This document shows positions 45,139 through 55,843 of a DNA stretch of 64,000 bases, one piece after another. Within the stretch, counting starts at the first letter, position 1. Every line of letters starts with the position of its first letter. The position numbers and the translations under genes were made by a program. The notes under the pieces are model-generated. The model searched no databases. It saw only the letters and a program-made list of their open reading frames with translations, and was not told where the DNA came from. The stretch is taken from assembly GCA_039090855.1 (NCBI GenBank), contig CM077011.1, forward strand, positions 41,683,501 to 41,747,500, given 5' to 3'. The stretch is from Macrothele yani (lineage: Eukaryota; Arthropoda; Arachnida; Araneae; Macrothelidae).

Positions 45139-45797
45139 TAAATTATCCATCTACCACAATTAACTCCATAATGTGCCGTGTCTTTAATGCATCATACTCA
45201 ACATTACCAAGAACAAGACCAATCACTTCATATGTCAGTAAACTACCATACATCCCTGCTGTCACAAATACCCTAAAAAACGCATGTCGACCATTTAATT
45301 TTTAATTTTGGCATAAAAACGTGCAACATTCTCGCCCATATTAAAAGTGACAGGGATCAGATTTCCCTTGGTTCCAAATTTGGTGTGTATGCAATCCCAC
45401 TAAAAGCTATGAATGCTGATGTAACTGACCAGATATACATAGGTTCGACCCGTCGCAATCTTAATTTACGTGTCTTTGAACATAAATACAATGTTAAAAC
45501 ATGCTCCACCTCCCTTTCAAGACTATGCCTGAAGGGTCAACACCAACCTATCTGGGACGATGTTACTATGTTACATACGCCGACTACTTGTTCATCTATC
45601 CTCTTGTCAGAAAGCTTATTGATACATAAACATAGGGCAGAATGTTGTAACAACGATACCCCTATCATTATACCGTTACAATGGAAACTACTTTGTAACT
45701 ACTACAGCGAAAGAAGCAGTACCGGCAGCTCCAATGAAACGACATGATTATGTAATGAACATGCGCATGCTAAAACATACTGTTTTGTCAACGTGCT

Positions 45798-45863
<66 letters not shown>
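45139..45863 (+). pseudogene. Penelope-like element, third 3' fragment with TA tail
   Basis: Same family: YPSTTINSIMCRVFNASYST, then a frame break, IYIGSTRRNLNLRVFEHKYN and SSILLSESLLIHKHRAECCN. It ends in a 63-bp TA run (45801-45863) directly joined to BovB. Confidence 0.85.
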
Positions 45864-45865
<2 letters not shown>

Positions 45866-48800
45866 GATGTAAGGTCAGGTGATGCGTAACATCACAGCCT
45901 CTCCTTGACAAATGTCAACCCCGCCTTCTCGTGGTGCATCCTGTTCCCACTAAAGGGGCTCTGACGACCACAAATAGCGGTATAACTATACCATCGGGAT
46001 CAGAGGAAATGCTATCCCACACTCACCAACCCGCTTGGCCAGCGTGGTGAGTTATGGCCAAACACCCTCCAAAATGACTCTACAACTTAAATCTTGGCCC
46101 TCAGTCTCCGGCAGCTGGAATGTACCTGGCCAAGGCAGCGGCCAGTGCGACATGAAGGCAGAGGGTGCTAAGAATCCCCGGAGGACCGGACTAGGCTGCC
46201 ATTTGATGCTGACCTTGGCTACCTACAACGGACGCTCCCTATCCTCTGATTCAAGGCTTCTTGAATTGGAAGAGGAACTACAAAGGATCAAGTGGGACAT
46301 CGTGGGGCTAAGTGAGGTAAGGAGAAAAGGAGAAGATCTCATTGAACTGAAAAGTGGACATCTCTTCTATTATCGTGGGACAGATACTGGCAGAACTAGT
46401 GGTGTTGGATTTATAATAAACAAGAAACTGAAGGATAAAGTGGTAGAAGTTGAAAGTTCCTCTGACAGAGCTGCACGACTCGTTATCCAACTATCGAGAA
46501 GATACCAGGCTCAGATTATTCAAACGTATGCACCCACCACAAGTCATCCTGAAGAAGAAATTGAAGAATTTTATGAGGAAATTCGTCATCTAAATAATAA
46601 AGGTAAGCAGCACTTGAAGATAATTATGGGAGATTTCAATGCAAAAATAGGGCACCAGCAACAGAATGAAACTTCAGTAGGTAAATTCGGTCACGGCAAC
46701 AGAAACCAGCGTGGAAATACTCTCGTTGAGTTTGCAGAGGCAGAAGGATTTTTCATCTTGAATTCCTTTTTCAAGAAAAAGCCACACAGGAAATGGACAT
46801 GGAGACATCCAATTGGGACGACAAGTGAAATTGATTTTATTATGTGTAACAAAAAAATTCGTCATCGAAGACTGCAGTGTGCTAAACAAGTTCAACACAG
46901 GTAGTGACCATAGATTGGTGAGATGTAAGATGCACCTCAACACTAAACTGGAACGTAGCAAGCTCATAAGACAAACAAAATGTATTGACATAACCAACCT
47001 TAAAAAACACCATAATACTTTCAAGTTGGAACTGAAGAACAGATTCTCTGCTTTAGAAGGCCTAACATCGGAAGAAGTGGATATTTCGGAAGTTAACAGA
47101 AAAGTAACCAAAGCTCTTATGGAAACAGCAACAAAATTAGCTGGGTCTAAGAACAAGTTGCATGTAAACAAATTATCAGGAAAAACCAAAATGTTGATGC
47201 AAAAAAGAAGAGAGATGAGGACAACTAAAGAAGATGTGACTTCCAAAGTGGAATATATAGAGCTATACAAGACAGTACGAAAAAGTATCACTGAAGACGT
47301 AAGAAAATTCAACTGTGAACTAGTGAGGAAAGCAATTGAAAACAACCAAAGCCTAAAGATAGCAAAGGGACATCTCAGTAAGGGAAGAAAACAGATTATG
47401 GCTCTGAGAAAAGAAGATGGTTCTATAACAAGAAATAGAGGCGAAATTTTGACAAGAGTGAAAGATTTCTACTCCAAATTATATGAAAGGGGTGATACAT
47501 GTACTACAGACATCATGAAAGGTACCAGAGTTCTTCCAGTCCTCCCAGCAGAAGTTGCACATGCAATCAAGAACATGAAGCGGGGAAAGCTCCAGGAGAA
47601 GATGGAATTACTATAGACATCATACAAGAAGCAAGTGGAGAAATTGAAACAGTACTCGCCCAAATTTTCACTCGATGCCTTAATGAAGGGAAGATTCCTG
47701 AGGATTGGAACAATGCTACAATGATCCTGCTACATAAAAAAGGTGACATTGAGGATCTCAGGAACTACAGACCTATCAGCCTCCTATCAGTGGTTTATAA
47801 AATCTTCACTAAAGTTCTTTCACACCGCTTGAAGGTAACACTGGACATGGCTCAACCGAGAGAACAAGCTGGATTCAGGAGTGGCTACAGCACAATAGAT
47901 CATATCCATGTGCTGAGAGAACTAATTGAAAGAGCGAGGAATATGAACTTCCATTGTGCATGGCTTTTATCGATTATGAAAAAGCCTTTGATTCGGTGAA
48001 ACCATCAGCAGTTACCACGGCTCTGAAATCCTGCGGTATTGAAGATGCATACATTAATATTATTAATAACATCTATGAAAATGCAAGTGCAAAGATTCGG
48101 CTGTTTGAAAATACAACACACATAAAAATTGGAAAGGGAGTGAGACAAGGTGACACCATATCTCCGAAGCTCTTTAATGCCACATTGGAAAATGTCTTTC
48201 AATCACTGAACTGGGAAAACAAAGGGATAAAGATTAATGGAGATTATCTAACCCACCTTCGTTTTGCTGATGACGTAGTCATTTTTGCAACTACCCCATC
48301 AGAGCTGCAGAGTATGATCCAGGAACTTGCTGACAAGAGTAAAGAAGTGGGATTAAAAATGAACTTTCAGAAGACAAAAGTGATGTTCAATGCTTTTACA
48401 AGAAATGAAGATTTATCGATTGATGGAGAACAACTGGAGATAACAGATACGTATGTTTATCTTGGACAGCAGATATCAAGTGAGGGTCACATTGATGAAG
48501 AAATTAATCGGCGTACAAAACTTGCCTGGAGAGCTTTTGGAAGAAACAGCATAATTTTCAAGAGCAATATGCCATTATGTCTTAAAAGAAAAGTGTTTGA
48601 TCAATGCATCCTTCCAGTGCTTACGTATGGTGCAGAGACGTGGACCTTAACTAAAAGAGACATACAAAGGCTGCAGACAGCTCAAAGAAGCATGGAGAGG
48701 TGCATGCTTGGTATAACCAGGAGAGATAAGAAGAGGAACTCGTGGATCCGAAAAATGACGAGAGTGGAAGACATCATGATCAGAGTTAAATTCCTGAAAT

Positions 48801-49048
48801 GGCAATGGGCTGGACATACTGCCAGAAGGACAGACCATAGATGGACAGCCGAAATTTTAGATTGGATTCCAAGGGACAGGAAAAGACCCAGAAAAAGACC
48901 ACATGGGAGATGGGTGGATGAAATTCGTAAATATGCGGGAGTGACATGGAGGAGACTGGCACAAGACAGACCGTTGTGGAGGAAACTTGGGGAGACCTTC
49001 GTCCAGCAGTGGATTGATAATGGTTGACAATGATGATGATGATGATGA

Positions 49049-49081
<33 letters not shown>
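45864..49081 (+). mobile_element. RTE/BovB-type LINE, full length
   Basis: About 3.2 kb between a TA run and a 3' tail of ATG repeats (49030-49052) then TA. Tandem short repeats at the 3' end are characteristic of RTE LINEs. The 5' untranslated region is GC-richer (45864-46034). Inserted at a TA repeat. Confidence 0.9.
46035..49026 (+). pseudogene. BovB-type endonuclease-reverse transcriptase, three frameshifts
   Basis: Endonuclease: LTLATYNGRSLSSDSRLLEL, DIVGLSEVRRKGE, QTYAPTTSHPEEE, IIMGDFNAKIG, and GSDHRLVRCKM. Reverse transcriptase: GEDGITIDIIQEASGE, ILLHKKGD, NYRPISLLSVVYKIFTKVL, REQAGFRSGYSTIDHI, AFIDYEKAFDSV, GVRQGDTISPKLFN, LRFADDVVIFA (FADD active site). C-terminus: TYGAETWTL, WAGHTARRTD, RPHGRWVDEIRKYAG and LGETFVQQWIDNG before TGA. 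Frameshifts lie at about 46855 (A run), 47580 and 47960; otherwise open. Relatively young. Confidence 0.93.
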
Positions 49082-49084
<3 letters not shown>

Positions 49085-49221
49085 TATTAAGAAGAGACCT
49101 AAGCAAAAATATTTTTGACTCATACCAAGTACAACATAGAAAAAGTTATGTATTTACCGGTGTGAGTAAAAAGAGAAAAAAATAAAAATAAGATAAAACA
49201 TAGGTCTCTTCTTAATAGAAT
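49081..49221. mobile_element. 141-bp foldback MITE
   Basis: 49081-49101 (ATTCTATTAAGAAGAGACCT A) is the perfect reverse complement of 49201-49221. The interior is A-rich and has no coding. Confidence 0.75.
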
Positions 49222-49332
49222 GTGAATTCTGAATTTTCATAACTGCTGCGTTGCGCGTTTTGATCTTCAGGTTATTTTGCAACTTTAGTTTTAAATTCAA
49301 AGTTTTTCCTTTGTTTTCAGCTTTGCTCTGCA

Positions 49333-49488
49333 GTATATATATATATACCCTCCCAGGGCATAATGCAACCACACCATCTGATGACGGGCCCACAGTGGAC
49401 TTGAAAGTGCTCATGTTTTAAATTAATGTATATTTTTAACTGCAATTTTTTTTAAATCATGCAAAGACGGCAAACTGTGTTTTTGATA
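49333..49488 (+). repeat. Outer inverted arm, right (Penelope-type 3' region)
   Basis: Reverse complement of 41400-41558. Starts with TATATATACCCTCCCAGGGC and ends in CACAGTTTGCC's complement near 49488. Confidence 0.7.
49378..49406 (+). ncRNA. Hammerhead-ribozyme-like core (family 1)
   Basis: CTGATGA (49378-49384), a stem GGGCCCA/TGGACTT with triloop CAG (one C-A mismatch, paired U-A in the copy at 41.5 kb), then GAAA (49403-49406) and GTGCTCATGTTTTAAATT. The core exactly fits CUGANGA...GAAA. Penelope-like elements are known to carry hammerhead motifs in their terminal repeats. Stems I and III are not evident here. Confidence 0.4.
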
Positions 49489-50008
49489 TCCTTCAGCACG
49501 AATAAATTGACTTCCTATGGTCATTAAAATCTGTTCAAGTGAGGCATTTACGTGACAATGGCAGGTATACCTAGTAAATTGGCATCTCAGCTTATGTAGC
49601 ATTTGAAAATGGTGTTTCTGGTGAAAATGCCTCAGTCGCCATTTTCACTGTCCTAGCTGTTTAGTATGGAAACATCACTACAGAAAAAATGGACAGATCA
49701 AGTGGTAATACTATGCATCTGTTGCTGTTGTTTTGTTGTTGTTGTTGTTTTTTAAGACAAGCTAAAAACAGGCACATCGGCATGCTATGTTTTAGTTCCC
49801 TCTACTATATATAGTTAAGGACACCATGTGAGAAAAAAATTAACTTATTTGAATTAAAATTGCGTCTTTATATCCCATACATAACAAAAAATCAAATCGA
49901 ACACTTTTACATATCAAGAAATATCTTGTACGTGAAGACTACTAGAAGCAAACAGATAGCACCAAGTAATTATGATATATTTTACATGATGAGCTAGAAG
50001 AAACTCAC
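49489..50008. other. Intron downstream of GTF2H1 exon A
   Basis: AT-rich with a GTT repeat at 49728-49750. Nothing else recognised. Confidence 0.5.
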
Positions 50009-50105
50009 TTTTGTAAAATTAGCCCAAAATTCTTCAGCTGTGATGACTTGACTAACTACCAGATCCCTGTACAACTGAAATAACACTGGATCCTCAGCAA
50101 GAATT
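50009..50105 (-). CDS. GTF2H1: GTF2H1 exon A (BSD domain 1)
   Basis: 97 nt exon. Acceptor CATTTCTTTTCATGGTAG, donor AAAA|GTGAGT at 50008. After one base of a split codon it reads [20 protein letters not shown] and [12 protein letters not shown], matching animal p62 ([24 protein letters not shown]), the heart of the first BSD domain. It ends in phase 0, joining exon B. The preceding exon (lysine-rich end of the linker after the PH domain) was not found up to 64 kb. Confidence 0.96.
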
Positions 50106-50872
50106 CTACCATGAAAAGAAATGGGATACATACATTTTTCAATATAGGAAATGACACATTACTGATAAATACCAAGTTAAAAAAACAGTAGTTACTTTTT
50201 TTAATGAAATCTTTATTTATTTTTAGGATGAAGTATGAGGAAATTACAGAAAATTCATAAAGCAACAAATTTTGCACTATGAACCATTTTCACATAAGTC
50301 ATAGATTCTTTAGATGATGTATTACATACTTGCCAACTTTGGAAAATGTGCATCAGTAAAACTTTTGTGCGAACACTATTTACCACAAAACAAAACAAAA
50401 ATAGATTAATAAATATGCAGTAAAAATCTCTGCATATGCCACAGTAATTAAACTAGTATTATCTGTGTTTAAAATAATAATTTAAAAAATCATAAAGTAA
50501 AATCTTAATTTTGTTCAATGTTAGCCTCGCAAACCTGTGGTGTTTCAATACCAAACTAAACATTTCCTGTAAAAAGGAAATATCACTTTAAGAGTACCTA
50601 TACATTGCATTCAAAACTGTATGTTACATACTTTCTAATCTTTATCTTGTATATCAGGATTATAAAATATTGTAATCACTTTCATAACTTCCATCAGATG
50701 CTGCAGTACTCATCTTTATAAATTTGCATAAAAGCTAAACTAACAACTCGTTCCTCCTAGTAATTCAACTGTACAACAAAGAAACAACACCACACACTAA
50801 AAACAACATACATAAAAATGTTTCAATTTACTTCCGATACTGGAGGTTATATTATTTAACGTGCATTAATGC
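50106..50872. other. Intron upstream of exon A, nothing recognised
   Basis: AT-rich. A CATACTTGCCAACTTTGG at 50327-50344 resembles the terminus of the satellite-bearing element. Confidence 0.45.
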
Positions 50873-51871
50873 ATTTGCATTTTTGAACTTCACTTTTAGT
50901 TGGTAAAGTTCGATGAACACTTACCGCACGTGGGGCTTGGCTTTCAATTCATATTTCCGTTATGTGGATGCGGCACGGGGGTTTTTCATTTGGCCACGGG
51001 TCCGCTTCTTTTTTTTTTTCTCCGTTGGAATTTATTTTGTCTCATCACCAAATAAGTTTTTTCTTTACTTCAATATTTATTCATTTACTTCAATATTTAT
51101 TCATACCCTAGTACTTTCAAAACTCCTTTACCGTCTTCGAGGGGACGTTTTGCTGCAACTAGCACGGACCGTGTCAGCTGGGCATTTCGGTGGTTCTCGC
51201 GGGCTGCTTCTGTCATCGGCTATCGCTTCTTCTTGGGCGTTGTGGCGCCATCTCTTGTTGGTCAGTGATCTCATTTTTCGAACTTTTTCATTTTTTTGCT
51301 CAATTTTAATTAAATTTTTCCAGCTGTTTCTCAAATTATTAGGGTCATTATGGTTGCAAACTTTTGTCCTATTTTTTTCAATCATTACCGACTCTGCTAT
51401 TCTGAGGTGTTTTTCGGATTTACAGCTTTTAATGATTTTTATATTTTCGAATTTAGGATATTTTTGGTTATCCAGACAGTATTGGATAAGTGCTGTTTTT
51501 TCTTCTTTTTTCTGCCAGTTTTTTACGTGTTGTTTTAATCTGTGTTTAAGCTTATTTTTGGTACTTCCTATATAAGCCATTGGAGGATTTTCTGTAATAG
51601 GAATTGAGTAAATACCTGCTTTTTCTAACATTTTTATTTTTTCATTTTTTATTACTATATTTTTGATGGTATTTACTTTTCCTCCAATTTGAATGTTATG
51701 CTTTTTACAAATATTATTAATTTTATTGGTAGTACCATTTATGTAAGGAAAACCATTTAAATATTTGACTTCTTTTTTATTTACTACAGCATTATTTTTT
51801 ATTTTCTTTATTACTTCTGTGTCCCATTTTTTTATTAAATGGTTAGGATAACCAAAGCTGCCTGCAATTTT
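50873..51871 (-). repeat. Penelope inverted arm, left
   Basis: Carries the same GIY-YIG coding in antisense (GIYSIPITENPPMAYIGSTK NKLKHRLKQH) and the same 3' untranslated sequence as the right arm, with small indels. The inner limit is at CCTGCAATTTT, where the match stops. Confidence 0.85.
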
Positions 51872-51874
51872 ATT

Positions 51875-53760
51875 TTTTTAAAAAACTTCTATATAGAGAA
51901 AAAATTAAAATATGAAAAAAAACAACTATTGGAATTGAAAAATGACCCATATATCAAATTCTGTGAAGCAGATAAATCTGGCCAAATCATTATTCTCAAC
52001 ACTGATGAATTTGAACAAAAAGTGACAGCAGCAATCAATGGATTAAATTGTACCGAAATTATGAAAGACCCAACTGATAATCAAATTAAATTCTTAGCGG
52101 ATATAAGAAATCATAGCACCTTACCTGATGAAATCAAGCGCTCTTTTCCACCAATGGGAGCAGGCATACCACGTATCGTTGCAAAGATAAAAACGCACAA
52201 AGATGATGCTCCAATGAGACTGATAGTTTCAAAAAAAAACTCACCATTGATAACTTTAGAGAAAAACATTTACAAATTCCTAGCACCCTTTTTCATGAAC
52301 AACAAGTTCACCATCAAGAACACATATGAATTTAGAGAGAAAATTAAAAATGTAAAAACTGACCTAAAGGACTTAAATATGGCAAGCATGGACGTTAAAG
52401 CATTATATCCAAGCACTCCTGTTCCAGAAGCTATTGAAATTATCATTAAGAAGTTGCAAAATCTTAAAATTTTAAATAACACACAAATTCAGGAATTCAA
52501 AAAAGTTTTAGTCTATTTATATGAAAATAATATTTTTACATACAAGAACAAAATATTCAAGCAAAATTCAGGAGGCCCAATGGGCTCACCATTATCAACT
52601 CTATATGCTGAGGTTGTGATGAACAAAATTGAAGAAAATGTCCTGCATCGTATGGAAGAAAAACCAGAAGTGTACTGTCGATACGTGGATGATATTTTCA
52701 TTCTATCAAAACTGAACGAAGAAGAATTAAAAAAATTAACAAAATGTTACAGCGCTTTATATCCAACTATAGAACTCACTGTTGAAATAGAAAAAAATAA
52801 TGCATTAGCCTTTTTGGATGTACAGGTTATCAAATCCACAGATAAGTTACTATACAGGGTTTATCGGAAAAGTTCATTCGTTCCGGTCCTAATCCCGTAC
52901 AATTCAGCACATCCTTATCCTCAAAAATGCAATAGTATAAATTAAAAACCTTAATTAAAAGAGCATATACGCATTCTGAAAATAGTCAGTTCATCAATGA
53001 AGAAATCAAATTCAAAAAAATTGCAGGCAGCTTTGGTTATCCTAACCATTTAATAAAAAAATGGGACACAGAAGTAATAAAGAAAATAAAAAATAATGCT
53101 GTAGTAAATAAAAAAGAAGTCAAATATTTAAATGGTTTTCCTTACATAAATGGTACTACCAATGAAATTAATAATATTTGTAAAAAGCATAACATTCAAA
53201 TTGGAGGAAAAGTAAATACCATCAAAAATATAGTAATAAAAAATGAAAAAATAAAAATGTTAGAAAAAGCAGGTATTTACTCAATTCCTATTACAGAAAA
53301 TCCTCCAATGGCTTATATAGGAAGTACCAAAAATAAGCTTAAACACAGATTAAAACAACACGTAAAAAACTGGCAGAAAAAAGAAGAAAAAACAGCACTT
53401 ATCCAATACTGTCTGGATAACCAAAAATATCCTAAATTCGAAAATATAAAAATCATTAAAAGCTGTAAATCCGAAAAACACCTCAGAATAGCAGAGTCGG
53501 TAATGATTGAAAAAATAGGACAAAAGTTTGCAACCATAATGACCCTAATAATTTGAGAAACAGCTGGAAAAATTTAATTAAAATTGAGCAAAAAAATGAA
53601 AAAGTTCGAAAAATGAGATCACTGACCAACAAGAGATGGCGCCACAACGCCCAAGAAGAAGCGATAGCCGATGACAGAAGCAGCCCGCGAGAACCACCGA
53701 AATGCCCAGCTGACACGGTCCGTGCTAGTCGGAGCAAAACGTCCCCTCGAAGACGGTAAA
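51875..53760 (+). pseudogene. Penelope reverse transcriptase and GIY-YIG endonuclease
   Basis: Reverse transcriptase, open from about 51875 to 52890: FCEADKSGQIIILN, PRIVAKIKTHKDDAPMRLIV, ASMDVKALYPSTPV (active-site Asp), NSGGPMGSPLSTLYAEVVMN, CRYVDDIFIL (YVDD), NNALAFLDVQ and YRVYRKS. A frameshift near 52900 is followed by LIKRAYTHSENSQFINEEI, GSFGYPNHLIKKWD, then GIYSIPITENP...YIGSTKNKLKHR. A second frameshift lies near 53520. The N-terminus is missing: the first dozen codons of the open frame are antisense of the inverted arm. These enzymes are telomerase-related. This copy is nearly open but truncated. Confidence 0.9.
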
Positions 53761-54008
53761 GGAGTTTTACTGAAAGTACTAGGGTATGAATAAATATTGA
53801 AGTAAATGAGGATGCAGCAAAGAAAAAACTTATTTGGTGATGAGACAAAATAAATTCCAACGGAGAAAAAAAGAAGCAGACCCGTGGCCAAATGAAAAAC
53901 CCCCGTGCTGCATCTACATAACGGAAATATGAATTGAAAGCCAAGCCCCACGTGCGGTAAGTGTTCATCGAACTTTACCAACTAAAAGTGAAGTTCAAAA
54001 ATGCAAAT
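53017..54008 (+). repeat. Penelope arm, right (direct)
   Basis: The natural 3' kilobase: linker, GIY-YIG, and the tail coding SLTNKRWRHNAQEEAIADDR then 3' untranslated sequence. Confidence 0.85.
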
Positions 54009-54654
54009 ACATAAAAAAGTATTCTTTTGCTGCTACAACAACATTGCTAACACTGTGCATGCAGATTTTACCCTTCCCTTTCATTGGCTGTGATTTCCCT
54101 CCCAAGAGGAGACCAATCAACTTCTACAATGAACTAACATCTACAGGGACTGAAATACCATGGCCGCTCAATCAGCGTTACCATTCGCTCGATCAAGTTG
54201 GGCCGTGGAAATACAAAATGCAATGGCCACCATCACAGACTCTGCGCATGCATCTAGCGTCGACACCAGAGTTTGCCATAAAAAAAATTTAAAGGAGTAT
54301 TTTTATTCCTTTGAAAAATTTTAGGGAGTAATTTTCAAAGTCGGGTGTACTTTAGAAAAATTAACAGATGAAATAAAATACTTACGAAAATGCTAGGCAA
54401 TTATGGAAAATCAATCCAGATTTTTTCATATAAAAAATATTACACTACCATTTGAATCCATTTTGTTTCTTGTTTTAGAAATAAATATAATATTTGTATT
54501 TTAAAACAATAACATTAAATTTATCATGTTTTGTAATGACCACATGGAACAGCAATGTGTCCAAGAAATGAAAACATTGCACTTTTGAGGTTCTTATAGG
54601 CATCTAAAAATATCTAATAAATTTCTCAGCAAGTTCCACAGCCACATTTGTTTT
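54009..54654. other. Intergenic or intronic, nothing recognised
   Basis: AT-rich with a GC-richer part at 54060-54270 and a short open frame without resemblance. ATTTTAGGGAG motifs near 54320. Confidence 0.4.
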
Positions 54655-55810
54655 TCTGCAGCTGCACAGCATCCACTGCTTAAATTTTCATTTTACTGAT
54701 ATCTTTGTCTCCCTTCCCATTTCTTTATTGTCATTTCTTTTAATGCCCTTGGATGACAATTTTATCCATCATGAATGCATGATAGCATTCACTATTTTAG
54801 ATAAAAGATGAATAGTGTAACTTTGAAAATATAAATACTTTTGAACACCATGCATCAATTTTTACAAAATTTTCAGCTTCATCACTTTTGTTTTCCGACC
54901 CCCCCCTCCCCCTCTAATATTTAAGAATACAAGACACATGTTCTGATCATCGTTGGGGGAGGGGGAATTACAGTTACGGGGGAAACCTTTGCTACGTCCG
55001 ATTTCCATTTTCGAAAGTTTTGAAAGACGAAACTTCCACTTTCGAAAGTTTAGAAAGTTTTAGGAGGAAAACATCCTACACCACTACTAATTGCCCCAAA
55101 ATTTCTGTTCAGTTATGCAACGATCTCGAGGATAACCCAAATTATGATGGAAAAAGGAGAAATTCCCCAAAGCCGTCTCACTCTCATGCCTAAAGGGTAA
55201 AGCGAAATTTTTTAGACGTCGAATTTCCGTTTTTGGAAATTTTTCCTCCATTTTCAAACTGAAATACAAATATTTATGGAATAAAGTGATATATTACAAC
55301 AATACGAGACGGAGGCAACATCACAGGAAAAAGAGATTGCGATTACGGAAAAAATCTTTATTTCGTTTACTTCCATGTCTGAAAGACGAAATACCATCCC
55401 GAAGAATTTTACAAGTCATAACATCTTTATGAACTTGTAAAATTCTTCGACGCATAAAACTACACTTCCAGAAAAATTCCTGATGATGCATATTTTTACG
55501 CGTTGGTAAAATTTTGATGCGTATTAGATGCGTAATTACGCATTTTGGCAAACTCTGGTCGGCACGTGACTTGGGCACTCCCGTGGAGAGAGAGCTACCG
55601 CACGACGTCACGAAGCCGGCAAGTCAAAGATGCCATCATCGCGTGACAGCGCTTGTAAGGTCTGGTAGAAAATCTAAGTGGATGGTTGCAGGAGATCAAA
55701 ATATTTTGATTGAGCAATCGAAATATTAAAAGATCCGTAGAAAAAGACCTCTATTCATAAATCAGTAAAATTAAGCAGAAATCCGTAAAAGTTGGCAAGT
55801 ATGTGTAATG
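54655..55810. repeat. Satellite-bearing dispersed element, copy at 55 kb
   Basis: Same start (GCAGCTGCACAGCATCCACT GC) and leader as the copy at 32983, then monomers with CAAACTGAAATACAAATATT (55255), AGGCAACATC and ATCTCGAGGATAACC. A variable tail (55400-55700) precedes the terminus GATTGAGCAATCGAAATATT ... AAAAGTTGGCAAGTATG, which is inverted at 29605. Confidence 0.65.
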
Positions 55811-55843
55811 TCATTACCTAAAAATGACAGAATATATCATACA

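Larger units (their letters stand above)
4414..50105 (-). other. GTF2H1: GTF2H1 (TFIIH p62) gene body within the window
   Basis: Four exons on the minus strand cover about 160 codons of p62, from within BSD domain 1 to just after BSD domain 2. The phases fit at every junction (0, 1, 1, 0) and all introns are GT-AG. Intron lengths are 22,212, 10,457 and 12,542 nt. The upstream exons (PH domain) should lie beyond 64 kb, since I found none between 50106 and 64000. The downstream exons (GYG... to the C-terminus) should lie left of position 1. Every mobile element between 4.5 and 50 kb is therefore intronic. Confidence 0.88.
50873..54008 (+). mobile_element. Second Penelope-like element with 1-kb inverted arms
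   Basis: A 5'-truncated plus-strand Penelope (from about 51875) is preceded by an inverted copy of its own last kilobase. The two arms (50873-51871 and 53017-54008) start and stop at the same point of the element's 3' end (ATTTGCATTTTTGAACTTCA and its complement). No clear target duplication. It lies upstream of exon A, so probably also intronic. Confidence 0.85.

Noticed and set aside
46674..47345. 223-codon minus-strand frame
   Set aside because: Antisense of the BovB endonuclease region; no family resemblance of its own.
50913..51575. 220-codon plus-strand frame that looks membrane-like (Phe/Leu-rich)
   Set aside because: Antisense of the inverted Penelope GIY-YIG copy; the hydrophobicity comes from reading lysine-rich, A-rich codons backwards.
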